Source: Novosphingobium kunmingense (GTDB taxonomy: Bacteria; Pseudomonadota; Alphaproteobacteria; Sphingomonadales; Sphingomonadaceae). From it: DNA of 61,372 nt. The translations under genes and the position numbers were made by a program. Positions 43,600 through 52,122 of the stretch are shown one piece after another (position 1 is the stretch's first letter; each line of letters starts with the position of its first letter). A model generated the notes under the pieces. That model worked only from the letters and a program-made list of their open reading frames with translations. It had not been told where the DNA came from and searched no databases. The stretch covers positions 1 through 61,372 of the forward strand of contig NZ_PHUF01000008.1 in NCBI RefSeq assembly GCF_002813245.1, in the 5' to 3' direction.

Positions 43600-43923
43600 C
43601 TGCTTCCGACCAAACACGGTCGTTCTGATCAGCCGCCGCGAGCGTCTGCTCCTGACAGAAGCTGCCAATCGAATGCTTCGAAGCGGAATGGCGGGAAGGC
43701 GCCGCAATCTCGGCCGTTCACCTTGATCCCAAAACCTACCGTTCTCCGATCCAATTGTGAGCAGCACCCGCAAGGACCTACATTGGGACACTGCTGCCGG
43801 TCGGGTCTCAGGCTCAGAACGGCTGAAGCATACTGTCGCAACGCGAACGGAGGCAGAATATCACAGCGTTGAGCGCATCTCAGCGCTGTTGCCGTATCTG
43901 CCGCACACGGGCAATATGGCCGT
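43600..43923. other. Non-coding stretch between XRE and LysR genes
   Basis: The 324 bases hold only short, poorly biased open frames on both strands, none with a good ribosome site. An eight-base inverted repeat (43903-43927) closes it and covers the LysR start. Otherwise I see nothing that can be named. Confidence 0.5.
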
Positions 43924-43927
43924 GTGC
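43903..43927. repeat. Inverted repeat spanning the LysR gene start
   Basis: GCACACGG (43903-43910) and CCGTGTGC (43920-43927) flank a nine-base spacer. The right arm contains the GTG start codon of the LysR gene, so the structure could be an autoregulatory operator or an RNA hairpin hiding the start. Confidence 0.55.
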
Positions 43928-44826
43928 AACTCAACCGGACTGATCTTGCTGACTTCAGCTACTTCCTTGCGATCGCGCGGCATCGCAGCTTTCGCCGCGC
44001 GGGGCTTGAAGTCGGTGTCAGCGCCTCGGCGCTGAGTCATTCGCTAAAAGGCCTGGAAGCCCGTCTCGGGGTGCGCCTGCTCAATCGCACCAGCCGCAGC
44101 GTTACGCTGACCGCGGCCGGAGAGGAGCTTCGCGCGGCGATCTCCGCGCACTTCGATGCAATCGGCACGGCGGTGGACGTGCTGAACCGCTACCGTGACG
44201 ACCCGGCCGGTCGTATCCGGGTGAATGTGCTGGAACATGCGTCCAAGATGTTGCTCGCGCCGGCACTGCCGAGCTTTATCGTGCGCTACCCTCAAATCGA
44301 GCTCGACGTGGTCGTCAGCAACCAAATGGTCGATGTGGTGGAGGCAGGTGCCGACGCCGGGATCCGCTATGGCGGTACTGTGCCCGAAGATATGGTGGCG
44401 CAGCGACTGTCTCCGGACATGCGTTGGGTCGCGACGAGCGCGCCTTCCTATTTTGAGCGATACGGAACCCCACTTCATCCAAATGACCTCCTGTCGCACA
44501 ACTGCCTCCGATTTCGCTTAGGAGATGACAGCCGCTACGCTTGGGAATTCGATCGGCACGACGAGAACGTAGCCGTCGACGTGCCCGGCGCGATCACCAT
44601 TGACAACAGCGCGCTGGCACTGGATCTCGCCCGTCGCGGGGCCGCAATCGCTTATGTGCCGGAGCCGCTGGCATTGCCCTATGTGGAACGCGGTGACCTG
44701 CGGATCGTGCTTGAGGACTGGGCTTCGGACGGCCCGGGTTTTCACATCTATTATCCCGGGCGGCGACAGTTGCCGACGGCGCTTCGCCTGCTAATCGATC
44801 ACATCCGGGCCGCCAACTGGCATTGA
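43924..44826 (+). CDS. LysR family transcriptional regulator
   Basis: The 300-residue protein has an N-terminal winged helix-turn-helix (DFSYFLAIARHRSFRRAGLE, VSASALSHSLKGLEARLGVR, LLNRTSRSVTLTAAGEEL) and a substrate-binding domain with GRIRVNVLEHASKMLLAPAL and GADAGIRYGGTVPEDMVAQR. It resembles the CrgA/DsdC-like group. The MFS gene follows in the same direction after 123 bases, so it is not in the usual divergent arrangement, yet it probably regulates the five-gene module that follows. Ligand unknown. Confidence 0.92.
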   Translation: MQLNRTDLADFSYFLAIARHRSFRRAGLEVGVSASALSHSLKGLEARLGVRLLNRTSRSVTLTAAGEELRAAISAHFDAIGTAVDVLNRYRDDPAGRIRVNVLEHASKMLLAPALPSFIVRYPQIELDVVVSNQMVDVVEAGADAGIRYGGTVPEDMVAQRLSPDMRWVATSAPSYFERYGTPLHPNDLLSHNCLRFRLGDDSRYAWEFDRHDENVAVDVPGAITIDNSALALDLARRGAAIAYVPEPLALPYVERGDLRIVLEDWASDGPGFHIYYPGRRQLPTALRLLIDHIRAANWH

Positions 44827-44949
44827 TCGATCGTTGAGCTTCGCTCAACGGTTCATCAACGCAGCGACGTCTAATTTGTCGCATCGACACGCACCATAAT
44901 CCTTCTTGTTCCGCAATATCCCGGGACGACTGGATGAAGGTGGACTGAA

Positions 44950-46182
44950 ATGGCGACCGGCGCCGATCTCAAAATCACAGTCACGCAGTCGGCGACGCGT
45001 GCGGGCAGCGGCGGCTGGGGAGCCGTGGTGGCCCTTACTCTATGCGTGGCGACGCTGATCGCCTCGGAATTCATGCCGGTGAGTATCCTCACGCCGATCG
45101 CCACAGACCTGCGACTCACCGAAGGAGCAGCCGGTCAGGCGATTTCGGTGTCAGGCCTGTTCGCGGTCCTGACGAGCCTGACGATCACGCCGCTGACCCG
45201 TGGCCTTGATCGCCGCACGCTTCTCCTTGGTCTGGCTGGGCTGATGCTCGGCTCGGGCGCGATGGTCGCGTTCGCGCCGACCTACGCTGTGCTGATGGCT
45301 GGCCGCGCGCTGCTTGGAGTCGTCATTGGCGGCTTCTGGTCGATGTCGGCGGCGACGGTCATGCGCCTGCTGCCCGAGGACCAGGTGCCTCGTGGACTGG
45401 CGATGCTGAACGGCGGCAATGCGCTGGCGACTACGGTCGCGGCGCCGCTGGGTAGCTTCCTTGGACAGTATATCGGCTGGCGCGGCGCGTTCTTCATCGT
45501 CGTCCCGCTAGCCGCGATCACCTTTGTTTGGCTGTGGCGTAAGCTGCCGCAGTTGCCCTCGCCGCGTGGCGCGCGTGCCGCCAATGCGCTGGCCGTGCTG
45601 TGGCGGCGCGAGGCGCGCGTGGGCATGGGTGCTGTCGCGTTGCTATTTATGGGTCAGTTCGGGCTCTTCACCTATTTGCGGCCGTTCCTTGAAGGGGTGA
45701 CGCAGCTCAGCGTGTCTCTGCTGTCGCTGGTGCTGCTGGCCATGGGCGGCGCGGGCCTCATCGGCACCTGGCTGATCGGGCGCGCCCTGGCGCGGAGCCT
45801 GTCCGCCACCTTGATTGTCGCGCCGCTGGTGATGGCGGCCATCGCCATCGGTCTGATCGCGTTCGGCACGATGCCGCTGCCGACTGCCGCGCTGCTCGCC
45901 GGCTGGGGTCTGATCGGGACCGCGCTTCCGGTCGCCTGGTGGACGTGGCTCAGCCGCGCCCTTCCCGACCATGCCGAAGCGGGCGGAGGACTGATGGTCG
46001 CCGTTATCCAGCTGGCGATCACGCTGGGCGCGGCGGGGGGCGGATTGCTGTTCGACGCAGCCGGCCACCGCGCGACCTTCCTTGCGAGCGCAATCCTGCT
46101 GAGCGGCTCGGCTCTGCTGGGGGTGCTCGGCAGCAGCAAAGCCGCACAACAACAGTCCATCAAACATGGAGAAGACAAATGA
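44950..46182 (+). CDS. MFS transporter, DHA1-type (drug/nucleoside efflux-like)
   Basis: The 410-residue protein has 12 predicted membrane helices, starting with WGAVVALTLCVATLIASEFM. The E-F-M/MPVSIL-like start and the motif-A-like GLDRRTLLLGLAGLMLGSGA between helices 2 and 3 place it in the AraJ/NepI-like DHA1 group that exports drugs, nucleosides or sugars. It is the first structural gene of the LysR-controlled module. Its stop overlaps the alpha/beta hydrolase start by four bases (ATGA). Confidence 0.88.
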   Translation: MATGADLKITVTQSATRAGSGGWGAVVALTLCVATLIASEFMPVSILTPIATDLRLTEGAAGQAISVSGLFAVLTSLTITPLTRGLDRRTLLLGLAGLMLGSGAMVAFAPTYAVLMAGRALLGVVIGGFWSMSAATVMRLLPEDQVPRGLAMLNGGNALATTVAAPLGSFLGQYIGWRGAFFIVVPLAAITFVWLWRKLPQLPSPRGARAANALAVLWRREARVGMGAVALLFMGQFGLFTYLRPFLEGVTQLSVSLLSLVLLAMGGAGLIGTWLIGRALARSLSATLIVAPLVMAAIAIGLIAFGTMPLPTAALLAGWGLIGTALPVAWWTWLSRALPDHAEAGGGLMVAVIQLAITLGAAGGGLLFDAAGHRATFLASAILLSGSALLGVLGSSKAAQQQSIKHGEDK

Positions 46183-47258
46183 ACATCGAACCGCGAAATG
46201 ACAGCTTAGCCGAATTGAGCCGGCGCGGCATTCTGCAGCTTAGCGGAGCGGCAGTTGCTGCGACAAGCCTGATGGCAATGCCCGCAACTTCGGCCCATGC
46301 CGCGCAAGACAGCGCCAACTGGGACAAGGTGTTCCCTAAGAGCAACCGCGTAGATCACCGCAAGGTGAGCTTCAAAAATCGCTATGGCATCACGCTGTCC
46401 GGCGATCTCTATCTGCCCAAAGGCCGCGGAGCCGACAGGTTGCCTGCTCTGGCGATCAGCGGTCCCTTCGGCGCGGTGAAGGAACAGTCGTCGGGTCTCT
46501 ATGCTCAGACTATGGCGGAGCGCGGTTTCGCGGCGATCGCTTTCGACCCCTCTTACACTGGCGAGAGCGGCGGCGAGCCGCGCAACGTCGCTTCGCCCGA
46601 CATCAACACCGAGGATTTCAGCGCCGCGGTCGATTTTCTCGGCCTTCAGCCCTTCGTCGATCGCGAGCGCATCGGCGTGATCGGCATCTGCGGCTGGGGC
46701 GGGATGGCGCTGAACGCCGTCGCCGTGGACAAGCGCGTTAAGGCGGTCGTCGCGGTTACGATGTACGACATGACCCGCGTGATGTCGAAAGGCTATAACG
46801 ACAGCGTCACCCTGGCCGAGCGTACCAAGACGCTGGAGCAGCTGAGCCGGCAGCGCTGGCTGGATGCCGAGCGTGGTGCACCCGCTTATGGGCCACCGAT
46901 GAACGAGCTGAAGGGCGGCGAGGCGCAATTCCTGGTCGACTATCATGGCTATTACAAGACGCCGCGCGGTTTCCACCCGCGATCGGTGAACTCGAACGCC
47001 TCGTGGACGATCACCAACCCGCTGTCGTTCATGAACATGCCGCTGCTCATCTACATCAAGGAGATCGCGCCGCGGCCGATGCTGCTGATTCACGGCGAGA
47101 AGGCGCACTCGCGCTACTTCAGCGAAACCGCATTCGCTGCTGCCGCCGAACCCAAGGAACTCGTGATCATCCCGGGCGCTAACCATGTCGATCTCTATGA
47201 TCGCGCGGACAAGATCCCGTTCGACCGGATCACCGCCTTCTTCAGCAGGAGCCTTTGA
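46179..47258 (+). CDS. Exported alpha/beta hydrolase (Tat signal)
   Basis: The 359-residue protein has a twin-arginine signal ([20 protein letters not shown], cleavage near AHA). An alpha/beta-hydrolase fold follows: [15 protein letters not shown], a nucleophile elbow around [15 protein letters not shown] where Cys rather than Ser stands at the elbow, and a late His in GANHVDLYD. It resembles the dienelactone-hydrolase-like group whose nucleophile can be Cys. Tat export implies folding before secretion. It overlaps the MFS stop by four bases. Substrate unknown. Confidence 0.8.
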   Translation: MNIEPRNDSLAELSRRGILQLSGAAVAATSLMAMPATSAHAAQDSANWDKVFPKSNRVDHRKVSFKNRYGITLSGDLYLPKGRGADRLPALAISGPFGAVKEQSSGLYAQTMAERGFAAIAFDPSYTGESGGEPRNVASPDINTEDFSAAVDFLGLQPFVDRERIGVIGICGWGGMALNAVAVDKRVKAVVAVTMYDMTRVMSKGYNDSVTLAERTKTLEQLSRQRWLDAERGAPAYGPPMNELKGGEAQFLVDYHGYYKTPRGFHPRSVNSNASWTITNPLSFMNMPLLIYIKEIAPRPMLLIHGEKAHSRYFSETAFAAAAEPKELVIIPGANHVDLYDRADKIPFDRITAFFSRSL

Positions 47259-47785
47259 CCGTGAACCTCAAAGTCATTCTGGCCGCTGCGGCGCTGTCGA
47301 GCGTTGTGTTGTCGAGTGCGGCCGACGCGCAGGCGCAGCGGACTTCATCACGAAAAGGAGCACCAAGCATGCAGATCGATCGCAAATCGGACATGAAGCC
47401 TGCCGATGGCCCGGCGGAGAATTTTACCGGCAAGGCCACCATAACCGGCCAGTTCCAGCGGCCCGAACCGTCCCGCGTGGGTGGGGCGATCGTGCATTTC
47501 GAACCCGGAGCGCGCACCGCCTGGCATACGCACCCGGCGGGACAAACGCTGATCGTCACGGAGGGCGTCGGCTGGACGCAGATCGAGGGCGGAGCGAAGC
47601 TGGAATTTCACGCAGGCGACATCCTTTGGTGCCCGGCAGAGCACAAGCATTGGCATGGCGCCACACCGCACGAGGCCATGACCCACATCGCCATCCAGGA
47701 ATCGGTGAACGGCACGCCCGTCACCTGGCTAGAGAAAGTGACCGACGAGCAATATCTCGCCCCGCTTGGTGAGCCGAAGGAGTGA
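47255..47785 (+). CDS. Cupin domain protein with alternative starts
   Basis: The 176-residue form starts TTG 47255 (or GTG 47261) and has a signal peptide ([20 protein letters not shown]). The cupin is in [20 protein letters not shown], with metal ligands H-x-H, then a late His in [10 protein letters not shown]. It resembles carboxymuconolactone-cupin/mandelonitrile-lyase-type proteins. A second ATG at 47369 ([11 protein letters not shown]) has AAGGAG nine bases upstream, so a cytoplasmic form is likely too. It overlaps the hydrolase stop. Confidence 0.8.
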   Translation: MTVNLKVILAAAALSSVVLSSAADAQAQRTSSRKGAPSMQIDRKSDMKPADGPAENFTGKATITGQFQRPEPSRVGGAIVHFEPGARTAWHTHPAGQTLIVTEGVGWTQIEGGAKLEFHAGDILWCPAEHKHWHGATPHEAMTHIAIQESVNGTPVTWLEKVTDEQYLAPLGEPKE

Positions 47786-47789
47786 ACGC

Positions 47790-48674
47790 ATGATCCTCGA
47801 AGAGACCTTCACGCTGGCCAATGGCGTCGCCATTCCCAAGCTTGGCCTCGGCACTTGGCGGATCGACGATGACGCGGTCGGGCAGGTCGTGCGAAACGCG
47901 ATCGGCATCGGCTATCGCCACATCGATACTGCCCAGGCCTATGGCAACGAGCGCGGCGTCGGTGAGGCAGTGCGAGCCAGCGGAGTCGCACGCGATGCGC
48001 TGTTCGTCACCACCAAGCTCGCCGCCGAATGCAAGAGCTTCGTCGAGGCGCGCGAGCGGATCGACGGATCGTTGAAGACACTCGGGCTCGACCATATCGA
48101 CCTCATGCTGATTCACAGCCCGCAGCCCTGGGCCGAGTTTCGCGAGGGCGAGCACTTTTTCGAGGGCAATCTCGAGGCGTGGCGCGCGCTCGAGGATGCC
48201 CATCAGGCAGGCAAGCTCCGCGCGATCGGCGTCTCAAATTTCGAGGCGGCGGATATCGACAATCTGATCGAGCACGGCAGCATCGCACCGGTGGTCAACC
48301 AGATCCTAGCCCATGTCGGTAACACGCCGTTCGACCTCATCGACTATAGCCGCAGCAAGGGCATACTGGTCGAGGCATACTCACCGGTCGCCCACGGCGC
48401 TGCGTTAAAGAACGGCATGCTGATCGCGCTTGCCGACAAATACGGCGTCGGTATCGCGCAGCTCTGCATTCGCTACTGCCTGCAGCTTGGCCTGCTGCCG
48501 TTGCCCAAGTCGAGCAGCGCCGAACATATCCGCGAAAACGCCGCGATCGACTTCGCCATTTCCGATGAGGACATGGCCGCGCTGCGAGAAGCCCATGATC
48601 GCACCGATTATGGCGACGCGGGGGCATTCCCGGTATTTTGCAAGAAGCGGCAGGTTGTCGGGGCGGACAACTGA
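47790..48674 (+). CDS. Aldo/keto reductase
   Basis: The 294-residue protein begins MILEETFTLANGVAIPKLGL. It contains the AKR signatures GYRHIDTAQAYGNERGVGEA (catalytic Asp and Tyr), a Lys in FVTTKLAAE, the His in LMLIHSPQP, and the NADPH-binding end LPLPKSSSAEHIREN. It reduces aldehydes or ketones with NADPH in the cytoplasm. AAGGAG lies before the ATG at 47790. It lies four bases after the cupin stop and three before the lipoprotein gene. Confidence 0.92.
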   Translation: MILEETFTLANGVAIPKLGLGTWRIDDDAVGQVVRNAIGIGYRHIDTAQAYGNERGVGEAVRASGVARDALFVTTKLAAECKSFVEARERIDGSLKTLGLDHIDLMLIHSPQPWAEFREGEHFFEGNLEAWRALEDAHQAGKLRAIGVSNFEAADIDNLIEHGSIAPVVNQILAHVGNTPFDLIDYSRSKGILVEAYSPVAHGAALKNGMLIALADKYGVGIAQLCIRYCLQLGLLPLPKSSSAEHIRENAAIDFAISDEDMAALREAHDRTDYGDAGAFPVFCKKRQVVGADN

Positions 48675-48676
48675 CG

Positions 48677-49177
48677 ATGATACTGCGTCTCGCCCGGTTC
48701 GCGTCAGCTGCCCTGTTGTTGAGCACGGCAGCATGCAGTCATGCCGAGCCGGGCGAGACCAGGGCGTCCAATGAGCGTTCGACCGCCGTCGGATCGGCGG
48801 AGAGGGTACCAAATGTGACCAGCATCGACATTGTCTCGGGCTCGCGCCGATGGACCGCGAACATCGAGGATAGCCCTTCCGCGCGCGACTTCCTCGTCCA
48901 GCTTCCCTTGACGCTGACTCTCAACGATTACGCCGGGAACGAGAAAATCGCGGACCTTCCGCGTCCCTTGTCGCGGGAGGGTGCGCCGGATGCGATTACA
49001 CCCCGGGCCGGCGATCTGGCGTTCTATGCGCCATGGGGCAATCTCGCCGTCTTCTATCGCGACGGACATCACTCGCCGGGACTGATCCGCCTTGGCCGGC
49101 TACAGGGCGATGTGGCGGAATTCGGCGGCAAAGAGCCGTTTCCCGTCACCATCCGTCAAGCCGAACGCTCTGAATGA
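48677..49177 (+). CDS. Cyclophilin-like domain lipoprotein
   Basis: The 166-residue protein has a lipoprotein signal (RFASAALLLSTAACSHAEPG, lipid Cys near residue 20). The mature part starts around SIDIVSGSRRWTANIEDSPS and has the cyclophilin-like-fold pattern LPLTLTLNDYAGNEKIADLP, then AITPRAGDLAFYAPWGNLAV and FYRDGHHSPGLIRLGRL. This is the small bacterial cyclophilin-like family without known activity. It closes the LysR module. Confidence 0.78.
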   Translation: MILRLARFASAALLLSTAACSHAEPGETRASNERSTAVGSAERVPNVTSIDIVSGSRRWTANIEDSPSARDFLVQLPLTLTLNDYAGNEKIADLPRPLSREGAPDAITPRAGDLAFYAPWGNLAVFYRDGHHSPGLIRLGRLQGDVAEFGGKEPFPVTIRQAERSE

Positions 49178-49461
49178 ATGCTGCTTGGGCGCGCGCTAAC
49201 GCGGTATACGCTCGGCAGCTATCAGTCGACTGTGATTGATGCAGGAACTGAAGAGTTTGGTCGATACTGGCCATGAGAGACCTGCCGGATCGAACGGCAG
49301 CTGTCTCGCTTTGGGTGCCCAGAAGCCGCCAGTCTGCACTCGACCCCCATCTTTGTCTTTCCTCGGTTGATGTCCGACGCTTCACGAATGGCCGGTTTAA
49401 TCCGAAACTGGTCATTTACCGCCGCGGTCGCGAACGGCGGCAAAGTCTGACACAGCGGACA

Positions 49462-51132
49462 TCAGTGCACCAGGAACAGCGCTTCCTGCTGGTCCCAGTC
49501 TGCCGGCATCTCGACACTTGAGCGCACCGTCGCCGGGCTGAGCCGGCTGTGTTGCCGGCCCGCGAGCACCGTCTCGATCAGTTTCGGCGAGAGGAACGCG
49601 AGGCGCACGACGCGCGTGACGTAGGATGAGCTGTAGCCGACCTCAGCGGCCAATGCGGTGATATCGGTCTCGCCCCGGGCGAGTTGCTCCCACCACTGCC
49701 GCGCGAGGATGATCAGCCGCACCAGCGCGGTGTCGGGCGCGGCGCTGATCCGCGCCCCGTCGCCCTGGACCAGCCGCAGCGTGTTGCCCGACCGTGTCAG
49801 GCGGTACGGCGCCCAGAGAACTAGGGCGGCATCGCCGGTCTCGGTTTCGCTGGCACCAATGAGCCGGGCAAGGGCACTCCGGCTGAGCGCAATTTCGAGC
49901 CGGTCGCCGTGGACCCGCACTTCGCGCAGCAGCGCGCGCAGCGGGCTGGCGCTGCGCGCGCGGATCTGCTGCGCAAGCTCGGCGCATGTGCCGTCGAGCT
50001 GCCGGATCAGTTCCGGGGATGGCGGTATGCCGAGCTCGGCCACTAGTGCCCACGGATCGGCGAACAGCTGCGCTGTGGTCTCCCTGACCAGCGCCTCGAT
50101 CTCTCGGCCCGGAACCCGCGTGCCATCCTTTGTTCGGGCGTGGTGCAGCTCCTTGCTGACATAGTAGCGGTAGCGCACCGTGCCCCTGGTCGAGTGGGCT
50201 GCTATCATGGGCTGCCCGGCGGCATCGACGATCAGGCCGGCCAGCAGCGCTGAGCTCGTCCCGCGTGCCCCTGACCGGCTGCCCTGCCGGTTGGCCCTGA
50301 GCCGGTCCTGTACCCGCTCCCAGGTCTCGCGGTCGATGATTGCTATGTGCTGTCCGAGATAGACCATGTCCTTGTGCGGGATGTCCCCGGCATAGACCGG
50401 GTTCTTGAGGATGAAATAGAGCTGCCCGCGCGACAGCACGCCGCCGCCGTAGGCGTTTCCTTTTGTCGTGGTGCGCTGCGGCGCGCGGATGCCGCCCTCC
50501 TCAAGCTCCTCGGCGAGCCGGCGCACGCAGCCAAGCTCGAGGTAGCGCGCATGGATGTGCCGGATGAGCGCCGCATGCTCGTCGACGATGGCGAGGCTGC
50601 GCCCGTCGGGCCGGTAGCCGAGCGGGGGAATACCGCCCATCCACATGCCGCGCGCCTTGGAGGCGGCGATCTTGTCGCGGATCCGCTCGGCGGTGACCTC
50701 GCGCTCGAACTGGGCAAAGGACAGCAGCATGTTGAGGGTCAGCCGCCCCATGCTGGTGGTGGTGTTGAACGACTGGGTGATCGAGACAAAGCTGACACCG
50801 TGACGGTCGAAGGTCTCGACGAGCCTGGAGAAGTCGAGCAGCGAGCGGGTCAGGCGGTCGACCTTGTAGACCACCACGGTGTCGATCAGTCCCGCGGCGA
50901 TGTCGGCAAGCAGGCGCTGGAGCGCCGGGCGCTCGAGCGTCCCGCCCGACAGGCCGCCATCGTCGTAGTCCTCAGGCAGCAAGGTCCAGCCCTCGCTGGC
51001 CTGGCTCTTCACATAGGCGGCGCAGGCCTCGCGCTGGGCCTGGAGCGAGTTGAAATCCTGCTCGAGACCTTCCTCGCTCGACTTGCGGGTGTAGATCGCG
51101 CAGCGCACCCGCGGGCTGGTCCGTGCGGTCAT
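49462..51132 (-). CDS. Large serine recombinase (integrase-type)
   Basis: The 556-residue protein starts at the ATG at 51130-51132. The N-terminal resolvase domain has RCAIYTRKSSEEGLEQDFNS with catalytic Ser18 (YxRxS), DDGGLSGGTLERPALQRLLA and VYKVDRLTRSLLDF. A recombinase domain and a zinc-ribbon/helical C-terminal region follow (GNAYGGGVLSRGQLYFILKN). It is long enough for integrase-type activity. The frame is open further upstream into another gene but those residues are not family-like. Its start overlaps the DUF2924 stop (ATGA). Confidence 0.93.
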   Translation of the reverse strand: MTARTSPRVRCAIYTRKSSEEGLEQDFNSLQAQREACAAYVKSQASEGWTLLPEDYDDGGLSGGTLERPALQRLLADIAAGLIDTVVVYKVDRLTRSLLDFSRLVETFDRHGVSFVSITQSFNTTTSMGRLTLNMLLSFAQFEREVTAERIRDKIAASKARGMWMGGIPPLGYRPDGRSLAIVDEHAALIRHIHARYLELGCVRRLAEELEEGGIRAPQRTTTKGNAYGGGVLSRGQLYFILKNPVYAGDIPHKDMVYLGQHIAIIDRETWERVQDRLRANRQGSRSGARGTSSALLAGLIVDAAGQPMIAAHSTRGTVRYRYYVSKELHHARTKDGTRVPGREIEALVRETTAQLFADPWALVAELGIPPSPELIRQLDGTCAELAQQIRARSASPLRALLREVRVHGDRLEIALSRSALARLIGASETETGDAALVLWAPYRLTRSGNTLRLVQGDGARISAAPDTALVRLIILARQWWEQLARGETDITALAAEVGYSSSYVTRVVRLAFLSPKLIETVLAGRQHSRLSPATVRSSVEMPADWDQQEALFLVH

Positions 51133-51554
51133 GCGGCGCGGCCCGTCTTTGCCTTCAATCCGAAGAAGGCCGGACCCGACCAGCGGGTGCCGGTGATCGT
51201 GCGGGCCACCTCGCTCAGGCTCTTCCATGCCCTGTCGTTCCATTGGATTACCCCGTCCTCCGAGATCGTGACGACATGGACCTTGCCCTGCCACTCGCGC
51301 ACCAGCCGCATGCCGGGCTGGACCTCGCGGGTGCTGGTCTTCGCCGATGCGATCTGCGCGAGCTTCTGGCTCACCCGCCGCGGCAGGCCGCCGCGGGACC
51401 GCGCCTGGAGCTCCCAGGCGAGGGCCAGGCGCAGCAGGCCCGGGCTGACGCGGGGCAGGGGGCGCCTTGTCACCTCCAGCCACTGCTCGCGCAGCTGCGC
51501 CGGTGAGGCATCCGCCAGCACAGCCAGCTCGGCCTCGAGGGACGCGCGGCTCAT
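51129..51554 (-). CDS. DUF2924 protein
   Basis: The 141-residue protein begins MSRASLEAELAVLADASPAQ and continues LREQWLEVTRRPLPRVSPGL, LRLALAWELQARSRGGLPRR, then PGMRLVREWQGKVHVVTISE, a typical DUF2924 pattern. Members are found beside serine recombinases in alphaproteobacterial elements, where they may be recombination accessory factors. Both ends overlap neighbours by four bases, so the DUF3489-DUF2924-recombinase genes are translationally coupled. Confidence 0.88.
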   Translation of the reverse strand: MSRASLEAELAVLADASPAQLREQWLEVTRRPLPRVSPGLLRLALAWELQARSRGGLPRRVSQKLAQIASAKTSTREVQPGMRLVREWQGKVHVVTISEDGVIQWNDRAWKSLSEVARTITGTRWSGPAFFGLKAKTGRAA

Positions 51555-51841
51555 TCCGCGACTTCCATGATGCGGTAGCAGGTGACATCACCGCGCTTGC
51601 TCTTCTCGAGCACCGCGCCCTTCTTCTTGAGCCCGGTCAGCGCGGCGCGGGCGGTGTGGGGCAGCCAGCCGGTGGCTTCGACAAGCTCGGCTAGAGTGGC
51701 GCCCTCATTACGTCCGAACAGGGTCCGGACCAGCGCGATCTTCGTGTTCTTCTCCGGACGCGCCGAAAGGGCCGTCGTGTCAGCGGCATGTTCGGCTTGG
51801 TTCGCAGCGGCTTTGGGTTCGCGGGCCATCTTGCGGGGCAT
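51551..51841 (-). CDS. DUF3489 winged-helix-like protein
   Basis: The 96-residue protein has a basic, Ala-rich N-terminus (MPRKMAREPKAAANQAEHAA) and a C-terminal DUF3489 domain: TKIALVRTLFGRNEGATLAE, LVEATGWLPHTARAALTGLK, KKGAVLEKSKRGDVTCYRIM. The layout is a small winged helix that likely binds DNA. AAGGAG lies before the ATG at 51839-51841. It is the first gene of the recombinase unit and may serve as regulator or directionality factor. Confidence 0.85.
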   Translation of the reverse strand: MPRKMAREPKAAANQAEHAADTTALSARPEKNTKIALVRTLFGRNEGATLAELVEATGWLPHTARAALTGLKKKGAVLEKSKRGDVTCYRIMEVAE

Positions 51842-52122
51842 GGGTGTTCTCCTTGGATCAGGAGCAGCGACCATCGCTGCTTCCACTGCCCAAGGCCCCG
51901 CCGAGCGGGTCGGTCAGGGTGGCGGCCCCTGATGCAGGGCGCGCTTGTTGACTCACACTAATGCCTGCGTTGGCGGGGAAGTCGAGTGGTTTCTAGTATA
52001 CCGGACAATACTGCCGGTTCGACCACCGCCAGCGGCGCATGTTGCGGCCGAGCGGGTTACCACCGACGGACTGCACAAGGCGGTTTGTAATCGGGTCGTG
52101 GGGAGCAGCCTAGACGCCCTTC

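Noticed and set aside
43629..43934. Minus-strand frame between the XRE and LysR genes
   Set aside because: Weak codon bias, Cys-rich low-quality sequence and no start signal.
49146..49415. Minus-strand small frame between the cyclophilin-like gene and the serine recombinase
   Set aside because: No ribosome site or domain; it overlaps the 3' end of a real gene. It may be a repeat-derived sequence, which cannot be judged here.
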